NCBI GenBank assembly: GCA_037179515.1
Contig: JAXCGZ010005673.1
Coordinates: 87,501 to 151,500 of the forward strand
Direction: 5' to 3'
DNA from: Halocaridina rubra
Taxonomy: Eukaryota > Arthropoda > Malacostraca > Decapoda > Atyidae
DNA: 64,000 nucleotides
The notes beneath the pieces were generated by a model. That model did no database searches. It was not told where the DNA came from and saw only the letters and a program-made list of their open reading frames with translations. The stretch's first letter is position 1; each line of letters starts with the position of its first letter. This document shows, piece after piece, positions 1 through 12,386 of the stretch. The position numbers and the translations under genes are program-made.

Positions 1-700
1 ACCCCTCTATAAACAGTGCCTCAAGCTTCCTTAACGACGGATAGTGCCAGTGATGAGTACTTTCCTATCGACTAATGTTTTCTTAAGCATCGGATAGCGT
101 CCATATTACTACTGTAATCACCGTGGCTCAAGCGGTAGCGTCTGCGACTCTGAGACGTCAAGTCGAGGGTTCGCGCCCCGTCACGGTCTGAGGTTAGCAA
201 GGGCATGCACTCAGGGTAACGATTACATCTGCCAAAACAAGTCCTTCGCAAGAAGGCAACCGTCCTAGCCCTTGGTTGAAAAGGGAGTCCGTGACTTAAA
301 ACCAGAACAGCGTCCATATTACTACTCTTTTCCTTTACCCCTTCGAGTGTATCCATGGTAACTCTCTACTCCAGCCAACCTTAACCCTAGAATGCTCCTG
401 TGCTCTTCCCACATCTACTTCAGTCTCCCTCAACGCTTCATTCCGTCGGTGTACTTTCCTATCTAACCCAACCCTTTTTACCTCCGGACAGTTCCAGTAC
501 TAGTTTCCTGTTTACTAAAGCCTTCCTCAGCTCCGTATAGTGCTATTGAGCATTCCTATCTACTTTTGCTTAGATTCCGTATAGTGTCAAGTATCCATTA
601 ACTCCGTATAGAGTTAGCACTGCCGTATCTACTCCATACTTAACTATTGCTAGTATAAGTGTGTTTATTATTATCGTTACTCTTTCATCATTCATTGTAA
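1..700. repeat. Degenerate tandem array with CCGTATAGTGCCAG-like core
   Basis: A loosely repeated motif (CGGATAGTGCCAG, CCGTATAGTGCTA, CCGTATAGTGTCAA, CGGATAGCGTCC) recurs every few tens of bases with CTTCCTATCTACT-type spacers. The array is old and diverged, and a SINE has inserted into it at 114-308. No coding potential is evident. Confidence 0.55.
114..308 (+). mobile_element. tRNA-derived SINE, family A, copy 1 (complete)
   Basis: This ~195-bp element has an RNA polymerase III promoter: an A box TGGCTCAAGCGG near 124 and a B box GGTTCGCGCC near 169. A conserved body follows (TGAGGTTAGCAAGGGCATGC, then CCAAAACAAGTCCTTCGC), ending in GTGACTTAAAACCAGAAC with no poly(A). A perfect 18-bp target-site duplication, AGCGTCCATATTACTACT, lies at 96-113 and 309-326, showing insertion by target-primed reverse transcription. 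A long minus-strand open frame here only reflects the SINE's base order. Confidence 0.93.
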
Positions 701-957
701 TGGATACTTATTAGCAGGAGGGTCTGCCCCTCTCATTTCTCCCCTCTATTTTATTTTCGTGTTTTTCCATCCAAATCTTCCCACTTTTCCCCCTTCTTCA
801 GTGATGACACATTCACTGTGTTTGTTCTCCCTTTTCCATCCCATCCGAATGAGTGAATGCATTGTATTTCACTTTCTAACTCAAGCCTTCCTCCCTTTTC
901 ACTCCCACACTTCATAACTAGTACATTCCTCTCAACTCTTGCCTTCACTAAAACGGG

Positions 958-1160
958 ATAGCATCCTTGGTGATTCCATATCTTCCAACCTCTACTCTGG
1001 ATAGCCACAGTTTGTTTGTTTTTTATAGAATCCTTGGTGATTCCATATCTTCCAACCTCTACTCTGGATAGCCACAGTTTGTTTGTTTTTTTATAGCATC
1101 CTTGGTGATTCCATATCTTCCAACCTTTACTCTAGATAGCCACAGTTTATTATTTTTTTT
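958..1160. repeat. 67-68-bp tandem repeat, three copies
   Basis: Three consecutive copies begin at ATCCTTGGTGATTCC (963, 1030 and 1098). They run through CTCTGGATAGCCACAG and end in a T-rich spacer. Copies are nearly identical apart from spacer length and a few substitutions, so this is a recent local duplication. Confidence 0.9.
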
Positions 1161-1730
<570 letters not shown>

Positions 1731-1924
1731 AAATTGTATAAATTATAAGACATTAAGAGTATTTATTTGTAAGTCTCCCGTTTAGTGTCACTAATAATCC
1801 CATTCGAAGTGAGAGTACTCCCCTTACTACTTCAATTTCCACAACTCTGGAATGTGCAAGCGGTACAATACTTCCATCAACATCAGCATTCCTAAACTCT
1901 GGATAGTGTGGTTCCAGATAATTC

Positions 1925-2610
1925 GTGCCTGGAAGGAAATGGGTGTTTGGAAAGAAATGCTAGTTTGCTGAGGGTACTGGTCAGAGGGTCGGGGGTGTTA
2001 ATATATTACGGGGGTAAGCTGGGGGTGTAGTTTTTAGATTTTTAGAAGTGCTTTTTGAGGTCATGATGTACCATTTGTAGTGCTGGGGGGTTTTAATGAG
2101 TAGGGAGTTTTATTTTTGGGTGTTGGGGATGCTGCCAGGGGATGACGTAGGCACTAATTGGGGGGTTGGTGTTGTTGTTTAGTGCTTAGGGTGTTCTGCC
2201 TGGATTGTCATGCAAAAAGTGTACTTCGGAGGGCGTGAAGGTGCTATTGAGAACGATGGTGGTGTTACTTAAGGTGCTAGAGGTACTTATGGGGGTGAAG
2301 GGGGTGCCGATAGGGTTGTTGAGAGTGCTAATGAATTGGGGAATCTGCTTGGGGTATTAGGGGTTCTGTTTGGATATTTTAGGGGTGCTGTCTGGGGTCT
2401 TAAGAGTTCCACTGGGAGAGCTAAAGGTACAGGTTAATGTGATAGGGGTCCAAATTGGGTGTTAAGAGTGCTACAGTGTACAGAGTGCTATCTGAAATAT
2501 CAAGAGTTACTGTTTATGGCGTTTGAGGTGTTGAAGGTGCTGCCTGGGCTGCATATGGGACTGCTTAAGGCTTAGAGGTTCTCCTTGGGGGGCTTTTGGG
2601 AGGAGGGTGC
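1925..2610. repeat. Degenerate G-rich tandem array
   Basis: Variants of TTAGGGGTGCTGTTTGGGGTGTTAAG recur roughly every 25-35 bases, with many GGGG/GGGGG runs on the plus strand (2000-2130, 2240-2470). The unit is strongly diverged. The spaced G-runs could form G-quadruplexes on the plus strand. No coding frame is supported. Confidence 0.6.
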
Positions 2611-3097
2611 GGGAGTTTATACCTGTGTGGTAATCCTGTAATGACAAGGCTACTGCCATGATTATCCCGTCCGCAACATGTGCTGGACTTTTAGTTAATT
2701 GCAAGGATACCGCATTGTATGTGCGTGTGTGTGTGTGAGTTCGTGCATGTGTGCGCGTGTAGATGCATGTGTGCGCAGCTAGTTAAAAATGCTCATATTG
2801 TTTCTTTTTCCTCGTGACATGAGGGAAAAGCCGGACTGCAGTATTGAAATGCTTTCATTATCTTCAGGGCTGCAAAAATGAAACCCATTTTACTCATTTA
2901 TTTATTTATATACTTTTAATTTATTTATCTATTTATATATATATTCTTTTAACTAGTTATTTATATGTATTTTTGAACTATGGAAACAATAATTAGGTCT
3001 CTAATCACACACAAACTTCGTGAAATTTTATCCTGCACCCAAGACCTCACACATGTCACGGTAAAATAACTAGGATTGCTGAGATGACAGGGTCTAC

Positions 3098-3275
3098 GAT
3101 GATGCTGCCATTGCCTACCATTTTATGTCACTGTCAATCTCCTTTAGGCGGGTGGACACAGGTTGGAGGTGCATATTTAGGCTGGATAACCTTCCTAGCG
3201 CCCCACGGTGGGTACGATCACGGGCCTGTCACTTTCTGGGTCGACTGTTCTAACCACTACGCCACCGCGATCCCC
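3098..3275 (-). mobile_element. tRNA-derived SINE, family B, copy 1
   Basis: Read on the minus strand, a tRNA-like head (GTGGCGTAGTGGTTAGAAC) is followed by the family B body: GTGGGGCGCTAGGAAGG, TATCCAGCC, then CTCCAACCTG and a GTGACATAAAATGG end. This is the fullest diagnostic copy of family B in the window. The box A region is good; the B box (GATCGTACCC) is degenerate. Confidence 0.8.
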
Positions 3276-3389
3276 TCGTGGACTACAATGATACGACATC
3301 TAATTATTTCTTTACAGTTAAAACGTTGATGATTTTCTTATATGTATGAAAATATAATCTTCATGGGAAACAGGTCCTGAAAATAATAA

Positions 3390-3521
<132 letters not shown>

Positions 3522-3639
3522 GCATACGAAAGGACTATAAACTGACGATACTGTTCTATCTTTTACACCTCACATCTTATAGTGAGCTTACTAACCCCGC
3601 ACGAAAAAGCTAAAAATAAAAAATAAAAAACTGAACTGA

Positions 3640-3649
<10 letters not shown>

Positions 3650-3713
<64 letters not shown>

Positions 3714-3722
3714 CATCATCAT
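3650..3722. repeat. (ATT)n/(ATC)n microsatellite
   Basis: About 21 ATT units ending in ATC units. It is the reverse complement of the (AAT)n tract 130 bases upstream. Confidence 0.96.
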
Positions 3723-4170
3723 AATTAATATTTCAGCCTACCCTTAAGGGTTTGAATATAATTTGTCATTAACAATATCCTCCCACAGCCGAGTCTAGTA
3801 GGCTAATCGACAACTGTTTCCTAAAAACTTGTACAGAATATTTTCTGCTAAGATTTTTCACTGTGACTTCTAATAGTTGCGCGTGTTTTTACCAAATTGT
3901 ATTCATGCATGTGTGTGCGCGAGTATGTGGGCACTTGCGTGCATGTAGCCTAGAGTGTCAGCCTGCAAGAAAATGAGGGGAAGTCATTTATAACTATAAC
4001 CTGAGTGGTATGTACGAATGTATGTATGCGTGTGTCTGTTTGCGTGCAAGTAACAACGAAGGAAGTAATTTGTAACTAATGCAGGAGAGACTTGGAAGCT
4101 CAGTATAACTCAAGGTCTTTTTGGAATATGGCAGGTTGCGTGACACACATCACACAATACGCATGATACT

Positions 4171-4330
4171 ACATACACCCATACACATACAAACATACAT
4201 ACAATAATAGGCAAATACATACATACATACATGCATACATACATACATACATACATACATACATACATACATACATACAAACGTACATACATACATACAA
4301 AAAATACATACACAAGTACATAAATACACA
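4171..4330. repeat. (ACAT)n microsatellite
   Basis: ACAT tetramers, clean between about 4216 and 4300 and degenerate at both ends. Confidence 0.95.
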
Positions 4331-4334
4331 TATG

Positions 4335-4512
<178 letters not shown>

Positions 4513-4601
4513 CACATACATTCACATACTTAAGCACAACTATTTGTTCATCTCAACAAATATATACAAAAAGCACATATACAATAACGTTAATAAACAC
4601 A

Positions 4602-4800
4602 TGTTCCGGTTTTACGTCACGGACTCCCTCTTCAACCGAGGGCTAGGACGGTTGCCTTCTTTCGAAGGACTTGTTTTGGCAGATGTAATCGTTACCCTGA
4701 GTGCATGCCCTTGCTAACCTCAGACCGTGACGGGGCGCGAACCCTCGACCTGACGCCTCAGAGTCGAGGACGCTACCGATTGAGCCACGGCGATTACATT
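4602..4800 (-). mobile_element. tRNA-derived SINE, family A, copy 2
   Basis: A minus-strand copy of the 114-308 element. The 3' end TGTTCCGGTTTTACGTCACG is at 4602; the head TGAGCCACGGCGATTACA is at about 4781-4798. The flanks carry a perfect 13-bp duplication, GTTAATAAACACA, at 4589-4601 and 4801-4813. Confidence 0.93.
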
Positions 4801-5083
4801 GTTAATAAACACAAATATATTTAAATGTACACAGATACATAGACTCAATAATGCACATATGCTTACATGCATAGACAAACGCACACATATATGCGCACTC
4901 ATGAACAAACTCTTAAACCTATGCACAAATACACAAATAACTAACATACACGCATATATACTTTACCATACACAATAATTACATACACAACATACCAATA
5001 CATTATCAAACATACATAGATACATACACTCACATACATACATACATACATACAAAAGAACACTATTTGCAGATAACTGCCTG

Positions 5084-5089
<6 letters not shown>

Positions 5090-5165
<76 letters not shown>
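5090..5165. repeat. (CT)n microsatellite
   Basis: About 38 CT units. Confidence 0.98.
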
Positions 5166-5167
<2 letters not shown>

Positions 5168-5292
5168 ATAACAAAAGCCAATTTAGGTTAGTGCCTGGCT
5201 CCTACCAAGGAGGTCCCGATTTCATCTTCCCACTCCGTCAACTTGGCATAGTCAAGCCGTACAGAATTAGAATTGTGAGGTCAAAAGTTAAA

Positions 5293-6707
5293 CAATATCA
5301 CCAGGCATTATATTTGAAAAGTCGCTAGAATCTGGGAAGATTCCAAGATACTGGAATCAAACGAACGTGGTACCTATCTCCAGAAAGGGAAGGAGGGACA
5401 CAGCTCTAAACTATAGACCTGTTTCCTTGACCAGCATAGTTTTCAAAGTTATGGAGAAACTACTAAGAAAATACATCTCTCCTCACTTGGAATCCTTCAT
5501 CTCTTTGTCAGTGAGACAACATGGCTTCAGGGAAGGCAGATTAACAGTAACAAACTTGATAGAATTTTATGATGAAGTAAGTCGGATCGTACAGAAAAGA
5601 GGGCAGGACAGATTACATAATCCTAGATTTTCAGAAGGCATTTTATACGGTCCCACATGGGAGACTTACTAAGAAGCTGCAAGTAATGGCGATAATACGT
5701 GGAAATGTCTTGGAATGGATAAAAACTTACTTTGAACGAAGGGAACAGAGGGTTATAGTAAGACCCTCAGTGTCCGAATGGAGAAGGGTTAGTAGTGGTG
5801 TTCCAAAGGGTTCAGTTTTAGGACCACTTTTGTTCCTTGTATAAGTAAGTAACCTACCAGAGTATGTAAATTCATACTTGAATATGTTTGCAGATGATGC
5901 AAAGATTATGAAGAAAGTTAGAGACGAAAACAATGGTAGAGAATTTCAAAATGACCTAAATTATCTGCATGACTGGCCAGAAAAGTGACTAATGAAATTA
6001 AATACTTCAATATGTAAAGTAATGAGAATAGGTACAAGTGCGAGAAGGCCCAAGCTTGGATATTCAATAGCAGGAGCTAAACTTCAAGAAACTGAGAATG
6101 AGAGAGACCTAGGCGTAAACATACTGGCTGATTTGTCTCCGGAAATGCACATACATGGCATAGTAAGGACAGCATATGCTTTCTTAGCATATGTAAAGGA
6201 AGCCTTCAGACACACGGACAAGGAAATGTTCAGTATGGAATTCATACTTAAAAAAAAAAAACATAATTAAGCTGGAAAAAGTTCATAGACTTGCCACGAA
6301 TCTAGTGCCAGAAATACGCAATCTCAGTAATGAGGAGAGGCTAAGGGAATAAGACTTATCATCACTCCAAGCAAGAAGAATGAGGGGAGATATGGTGACG
6401 GTTTTAAAATTCCTTCATGCTTTTGACACAGCGGCTAGGGATATGATATTTTGATATGACTAGAGGCCATAGTTTGAGACTTCGTAAGAAAACTTCTTTG
6501 CAGAATATAAGGAATGCACTTCTTGAGTGTAAGAGTAGATGGTGATTGGAATTCACTAAGCGAGGATGTAGTTAATGCTAACTCAGTTCATAGTTTTAAA
6601 GACAAATATGATAAGTACCACTGAATACAAAAATGGAACCGACGAGGAGATGGGTAGTTACAACCATGGGGTTCTTTCCCGTAAGCACAATTAAGTCATT
6701 ACAATTA
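5293..6707 (+). mobile_element. 5'-truncated non-LTR retrotransposon (Jockey-superfamily, CR1/L2-like), copy 1
   Basis: A dead copy of a LINE reverse transcriptase and its C-terminal region. Translated pieces show NYRPVSLTS (5409-5435), RQHGFREG (about 5513-5536), LDFQKAFYTVPHG after a frameshift near 5621, GSVLGPLLFLV (about 5812-5841) and the catalytic FADD motif (5887-5898). It carries at least one frameshift and two in-frame stops: TAA at 5842 and a TGA at about 5986 where family members usually have Trp. After an A-run (6250-6262), a C-terminal segment reads VHRLATNLVP and RRMRGDMVTVLKF, typical of Jockey/CR1-type LINEs. The 5' half (endonuclease) is missing. The 3' end reads CCCGTAAGCACAATTAAG. 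Clade placement is from memory of motif style; element identity is secure. Confidence 0.9.
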
Positions 6708-6820
6708 GATAGGTACACTGAGCCACCTGGGCTGAAGGGGTTTGTATACCGCTTCAAGGAAAACTTTTCGGCTTCTCGTATCTCAATTTCTTGCAGGAAG
6801 TCAGCAATCAATCAATCAAT

Positions 6821-6935
<115 letters not shown>

Positions 6936-6995
6936 CAACTGCTCACAATACACCCATATATTCCTAATTTTTAATCACTTAAAATATTTAATTAT

Positions 6996-7189
<194 letters not shown>

Positions 7190-7483
7190 CAAGAAAAAAA
7201 AACGCCTCTGATCATTTTACGATATACTCCTAAAATAATAAAAATGACAAGAGGCTTTTTCATGCCCTGGAAGAAAAACCGATAATGACACAAAGGATTT
7301 TATAATTGGGTAATTGATTCATTCAATGTCTCTTCATTAGCATTTATGTGCTCGAGTATTTGTGTGTGTAAGCGTGTGTGTGTGCGCATGTTCATGAATG
7401 TCTGTCTCCAGGATAAGTGTTAGAGAAGAGCTTTGTGTCTTTAGAAGTAAAAGATTTTTACACACATAATATATATACATGTA

Positions 7484-7486
<3 letters not shown>

Positions 7487-7575
<89 letters not shown>
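7487..7575. repeat. (GA)n microsatellite
   Basis: About 44 GA units with one GATA interruption near 7524. Confidence 0.98.
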
Positions 7576-7577
<2 letters not shown>

Positions 7578-7638
7578 GAATTTACCCATCTTTACAAGTA
7601 AAGGACTATCTGAAGAGGTCCTCCTCTCCATGGATATT

Positions 7639-7640
<2 letters not shown>

Positions 7641-7729
<89 letters not shown>
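7641..7729. repeat. (GA)n microsatellite
   Basis: About 44 GA units, 65 bases after the previous GA tract. Confidence 0.98.
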
Positions 7730-7732
<3 letters not shown>

Positions 7733-7826
7733 CTCATTGTGACAGAAGAAAATATATATCTACTAAGAGGGCAATAAGCCTCATCAACAGCATGAAATTC
7801 AAGTGTTTCCCAAGAGCTCTCTCATA

Positions 7827-7987
7827 AGCCGCGGTAGCTGAGTGGTAAAGCACGAGTTGGAAAGCGACTAACGTGGGTTCGACCTCACCGCGTGGCATTA
7901 GCAAGGGTATCCAGCCTTCATACCCAAGCTTCAGCATGTCTGTGTCCAACCTCATTCGAATGAGGAGAAAATGTGACAGATAAAAGA
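7827..7987 (+). mobile_element. tRNA-derived SINE, family B, copy 2
   Basis: The head has a good A box (GCGGTAGCTGAGTGGTAAAGC, first 20 bases from 7831) and B box (GGGTTCGACC near 7875). The body follows: GGCATTAGCAAGGGTATCC, CTTCAGC, TGTCTGTGTCCAACC, ATTCGAATGAG and TGTGACAGATAAAAG. Confidence 0.85.
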
Positions 7988-8033
7988 GTGTCCCTTCAAA
8001 ACAGAGCAGTTTTCCAAGAAAGTCTATTATAAG

Positions 8034-8235
8034 ATGGATTGGATTCGGTTTTACGTCACGAACTCCCTTTTCTACTAAGGGCTAGGACGGTTGCCTTCTA
8101 GCGAAGGACTTGTTTTGGCAGATGTAATCGTTACCCTGAGTGTATGCCCTTACTAACCTCAGTCCGTGACGGGGCGCGAACCCTCGACCTGCCGCCTCAG
8201 AGTCGCGGACGCTACCATTTTCCCACGGAGACTAC
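8034..8235 (-). mobile_element. tRNA-derived SINE, family A, copy 3
   Basis: A minus-strand copy with the CGGTTTTACGTCACG end near 8047 and the head near 8215-8232. Flanks AAAGTCTATTATAAG (8019-8033) and AAAGTCTATTACAAG (8236-8250) form a 15-bp target-site duplication with one mismatch. The A box (CCATTTTCCCACGGAG on plus) is mutated, so this copy is probably not transcribable. Confidence 0.9.
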
Positions 8236-8486
8236 AAAGTCTATTACAAGAAATGACATCATAAGGATTGTGAAGTCACTGTGACCGAAAGAAACATAGT
8301 TTCCCATGAAAGCATATCTCTCTGGCAGTAAGATGAAGTCAAAAGTCTATTGCCTTGTCACCCAGAAATACATTAAGATACCAAGGAATACATGAAAAGA
8401 TATGTATCTTTCAGTGAGGACTGTTAAGTCTCCCTACCTACGCATTATTGTTCTTTTTTTGTTTAATCCGTCAATATTAGATCCCA

Positions 8487-8627
8487 TGAATGAATGTGGA
8501 AAAGGGCGGTGGAAACTGGGGGATGAAGGCTGAATACCCTTCCTAACGCCCTGTGACATGGGTCGAACTCGTGATGTCAAGCTAGTTACTTCCTGACTAA
8601 TATACCCTACAACTGAGCTATCACCCC
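8487..8627 (-). mobile_element. tRNA-derived SINE, family B, copy 3
   Basis: On the minus strand the head GGTGATAGCTCAGTTGTAGGG and a B box AGTTCGACCC precede GGGCGTTAGGAAGGGTATTC and a diverged 3' part. The 3' end is lost near 8487. Confidence 0.78.
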
Positions 8628-8633
8628 ATCTAC

Positions 8634-8776
<143 letters not shown>

Positions 8777-8937
8777 TTAGACTAGAAGAAGTGAATATTT
8801 TCCACGAGGAAACTTAGTCGCCGAGTCCGAAGCCAATATTACCGTGTCCATAGGAAATACATTTGCTCACGAAAGCCAACGAGTCCTCCTCCCCGTGTTG
8901 TATGACAACGCAAGAAGTCTCTTTTCTCTCTAGCCAC

Positions 8938-9012
<75 letters not shown>
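8938..9012. repeat. (GA)n microsatellite
   Basis: About 37 GA units. The flanks are relatively GC-rich, including GCCCCCGAGTGAATGCGTGC downstream, but show no supported exon. Confidence 0.97.
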
Positions 9013-9013
<1 letters not shown>

Positions 9014-9353
9014 GTAAGGGCAAAAGGAGCCCCCGAGTGAATGCGTGCGGCAGCTGCAATGCGACACGGCGGAGTCAATACTGTAAGGACTTGATCCTCG
9101 CCCTTCAAAGACCATTACAGGTTTCCCTCCACCTATTTTCTCCATCTCCTCCTCCACTACCACCATAATTCCTCCCCCTTCTCGTTTTCCTGCAATGCAT
9201 CTACCCTTTCTCCGAAACACCATGCCCACCTTGTGTTTCCTTTTCCAATTGCTGTTTAGTGAGTTGGTATATGGTAGGCAAGTTTCCTCATTTTCGCGTG
9301 AGAGAGAAATAAGAAGAAGCTTTCGCCTTGATATTCTTCTGAAAGTGGAAGGG

Positions 9354-9451
<98 letters not shown>
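9354..9451. repeat. (AAT)n microsatellite
   Basis: About 33 AAT units with one frame slip near 9390. Confidence 0.97.
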
Positions 9452-10020
9452 TCCATTACCAATACGTAAATGCCAAAGCTTTTGCTAATATTTTTTACGA
9501 CTAAGAAACCAACCTCAAAATCAAGAAAAATCTCAAATTAACGTGTGAGGTCAATGGTAGAACAGTATCCTTATGGAGTTTTCGAAGTGCTACATTAAGA
9601 AATAGAAATAGAAATGATACCTCGAAGTTTAAGCGCTTAAAAGAGACCGATATCCAAAGCAATGGGAAGATTGCTATTAATTGCCAAACTTAGTACAGAC
9701 TACTGTGGCAACACAGTTTCTATAGATGACCAAAAGTTGCTGGAAATTTATCCTCACTAGTTCTTGACTTCGGTCATTGGATGCCATACACGTGGTCAAC
9801 TCTCAATGCATAATATCGTTGCAGCATGTTCACCGGAAGCAAGGTCATTCCGTTTTCGTGCATACTCGCTGAAATGAGTGCCTCCGTGTGTGCGCGTTGA
9901 GTGCGTGTGCGTGCGAGTGCATGCGCGAATGAGGGCATTCACTTGAGTGCAACTTAGGGCCTGTTTCCGTTAACATGTATGTTTATCATCTTCCCAGGAC
10001 ATTGTGAAATAAGGTCTTGT
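9452..10020. other. Unassigned sequence before LINE copy 2
   Basis: Apart from a GT/GC-alternating stretch (9880-9940) I recognise nothing. GAGTGCAACTTAGGGCCTGT at 9954 resembles GAGTGCAATTCAAGACCTGT at about 11010, just beyond the other end of LINE copy 2. It is not clear whether that is coincidence or a duplicated flank. Confidence 0.35.
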
Positions 10021-10040
10021 GTGTGTGAGTGTGTGTGTGA

Positions 10041-10901
10041 TTGTAATTTCATAATTGTGCTTACGGGAAAGAGAACTATGCTCGTAACTCCCCGTCTCCT
10101 GATCGATTAAATTTTTCTACTCAAGGATACTTCTATTTGTCCTTAAAACTATAAATTGAGTTAGCATTGACTACCTCCTCGATTAGCGAATTCCAAGCAT
10201 CAACTATGCTTACACTAAAAATACTTCCTTACAGTCTGCAAAGAAGTTTTCTTACGAAACTTCGAACTATCACCTCTAGTTCTAGTGCCGGCTATATCAA
10301 AATATCGATCCCTCTGCTGTCAAAACCATGAGGGAATTTAAAAACCGTTACCCTACCCCCCCCCCCTTATTCTTCTAGCTTCGAGTGATGGTAAATCTCA
10401 TAACTGATATTACTCATTTCTGACACTAATTTCGTGGCATGTCTTTGAAGTTTTTCCAGCGTATTTATTTATTTTTTCAAGTGCGGATTCCAAAAGGGTA
10501 CTGCAAATTCAAGCTTTGGCCTCACATAAGTTACATACATATTTCTGAATATCTCCTTGTCCATGTGCCTGAAGGCTACCCTTACATTTGCTATTTAGGT
10601 CTTCCTGAAGTTCTTTACCATTGTTCTCGTCTCTTACTTTCTTCACAATCTTTGCATCATCTGCAAACATATTCAATAATGAATATACAGACTCCAGTAA
10701 GTCATTTTTGTATACAAGGAACAAAAGTGGCCCTAAAACTGAATCCTAAGGAAGTCCACTAATAACCCATCTCCAATTAGACACTGTCTTACTCTAACCC
10801 TCTGTTCCCTTCCTTTTAAGAAAGTTTTTATCCATTCCAAGACATTTCCACCTATTCTTGCCATTACTTGCAGCTTCTTAATAAGTCTCCCATGTGGGTA
10901 A
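10041..10901 (-). mobile_element. Non-LTR retrotransposon, copy 2 (minus strand, internally deleted)
   Basis: The same family as 5293-6707. Minus-strand translation shows LLFLVY, NMFADDAKIVKKV (about 10660) and KLQVMARIGGNVLEWIKTF upstream. Relative to copy 1 about 200 bp are missing between the LQEDLN and FRHTDKE-like segments (junction near 10597). The 3' end (TTGTAATTTCATAATTGTGC on plus) starts at 10041 directly beside a GT-rich run, and the truncated 5' end stops at another (GT)n at 10902. A C-run at 10358-10369 replaces the GAGGGGA of copy 1. An in-frame stop also follows the SVLGPL motif. Confidence 0.9.
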
Positions 10902-10918
10902 TGTGTGTGTGTGTGTGT

Positions 10919-10975
<57 letters not shown>
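10902..10975. repeat. (GT)n microsatellite
   Basis: About 37 GT units with a GG interruption at 10919-10921. It abuts the 5'-truncated end of LINE copy 2. Confidence 0.97.
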
Positions 10976-10981
<6 letters not shown>

Positions 10982-11167
10982 CGCGAACTCCAAGGAAAGG
11001 TTTTTGCCTGAGTGCAATTCAAGACCTGTTCCCCTCCATATTCCATGTTCATTGCCGATAACAGGTCCTTCAAGGACTATAAGCAAGGAGTTATCTAGCA
11101 TGTACATGCTGGAAACGGAAATTCTTCACTTCCTTTTATACCTTCAAATTTATCCATAAAAAAAAAA

Positions 11168-11337
11168 TCTCTCTTATAAGTCGGTGGCTGAGTCAAGACA
11201 AAAACTTGACTCTGAAGTAGGAAAATAAAACTGAGGGGATTCCCTGTCCCTCGCTCTGCCCCATTTCGTCTACTCTTACCACACGCAGGGGAAACACGGA
11301 GGAGGTATTCTTCCCCCCCCCCCTCAGGCGGCATATA
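11168..11337 (+). mobile_element. Dispersed GTGGCTGAGTC element (family V), copy 1
   Basis: This ~170-bp repeat recurs across the window. Shared landmarks are CTTATAAG...GGTGGCTGAGTC, AACTTGACTCTG, GAGGGGATTCC, CATTTCGTCTACTC, ACACGCAGGGGAAACACGGA and a terminal CCCCCTCAGGCGG. There is no open frame, poly(A) or clear terminal inverted repeat. The GTGGCTGAGTC resembles a Leu/Ser tRNA A box, but no convincing B box follows, so its class is unknown. Confidence 0.75.
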
Positions 11338-11477
11338 ACCGTAGTTCACAGAACATAACTCCCTACATTACATCTAGATCCCCAGTGCAATTCCCCACGG
11401 TGACTCGTACAGAATCTCATCGTCCCTTTCTTTTCAGTTACTACATTATGAGTCTCTCGGATTTTAAAGTAGAACAG

Positions 11478-11568
11478 GGAGCGTTGGGAAGGAAATCCAA
11501 ACTGCATTCCCCAGCTCAAATCTGTCTGTGTCCACCTCAAAATGGGGAGTCAGAGTGACACTTAAAGC
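11478..11568 (+). mobile_element. SINE family B, 3' fragment
   Basis: Contains GCGTTGGGAAGGAAATCC, CCCCAGCTCAAATCTG, TCTGTGTCCACCTC, AATGGGGAGT and a GTGACACTTAAA end. The tRNA head is not evident; unrelated sequence lies upstream. Confidence 0.65.
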
Positions 11569-12117
11569 GTTAGCATATACACAGATAAGTACGCTGATGC
11601 CATATAGCCCGTTTTGCAAAGCAAGAGCAACATCTAAAGGAGGAGGACGCTCAGTTCCATTACTATCACATATACTAATCAGATTCTATACCCATCCTAG
11701 TTAACCAAATCTAGCCAACTTAACATCATCTACGATTAGGTTATCAGTCAAACCTAACCCTACTCAAATCTACTAGGGTAGCAGAACCTGAACTAATTTG
11801 GCAACACTCAAACGTTTACAGATTCATAATCTAAAACACTGCCAATTCTGGTACTGATAGCTCAGTGCCAGACTCTAACCAAGATCAGAATTCAATTCTC
11901 CATGGTGCTCTTTACACCATACAGTATGCAAAGGATGCTTGAGAATGCGAAGGAACTACAGGGGCACTCATCTTGTTCCAAACCCTTCCAAACTAGTAAG
12001 CCATATATGACAGCAACCTATGGAATAGTAACGGCAAATGTTTAAGACAGGTAACATGATGGATGGTAGTATCGATATTAACGAAATAATATTAAAATGA
12101 TAAATTTATCATAATAA
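11569..12117. other. Unassigned sequence with CCTAA-type motifs
   Basis: Contains scattered AACCTAACC/TTAACC motifs (11697-11765) and a weak tRNA-like stretch (GATAGCTCAGTGCCAGACTC at 11857) that may be a decayed family B head. No open frame or complete element is seen. Confidence 0.35.
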
Positions 12118-12152
12118 TAATTATTATATTATTATTATTATTATTATTATTA

Positions 12153-12250
<98 letters not shown>

Positions 12251-12310
12251 TATTATTATTATTATTATTACTATTATTATTATTATCATTATTACTATTA
12301 TTATTATTAT
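12118..12310. repeat. (ATT)n microsatellite
   Basis: About 60 ATT units with several ATATT, ACT and ATC interruptions. Confidence 0.96.
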
Positions 12311-12386
12311 CCAGCACATCACCGTCACGTTACGGATCGTTAACGTTCCGTCAAGACCCGATTACTATAACGATACGTGATCATAA

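Noticed and set aside
72..356. Shared open frames with GARTLDLT and RYRLSHGDY phrases (also at 28714-29127 and 36744-37130)
   Set aside because: They lie on SINE family A copies; the phrase is conserved because the SINE is, not because it is a protein.
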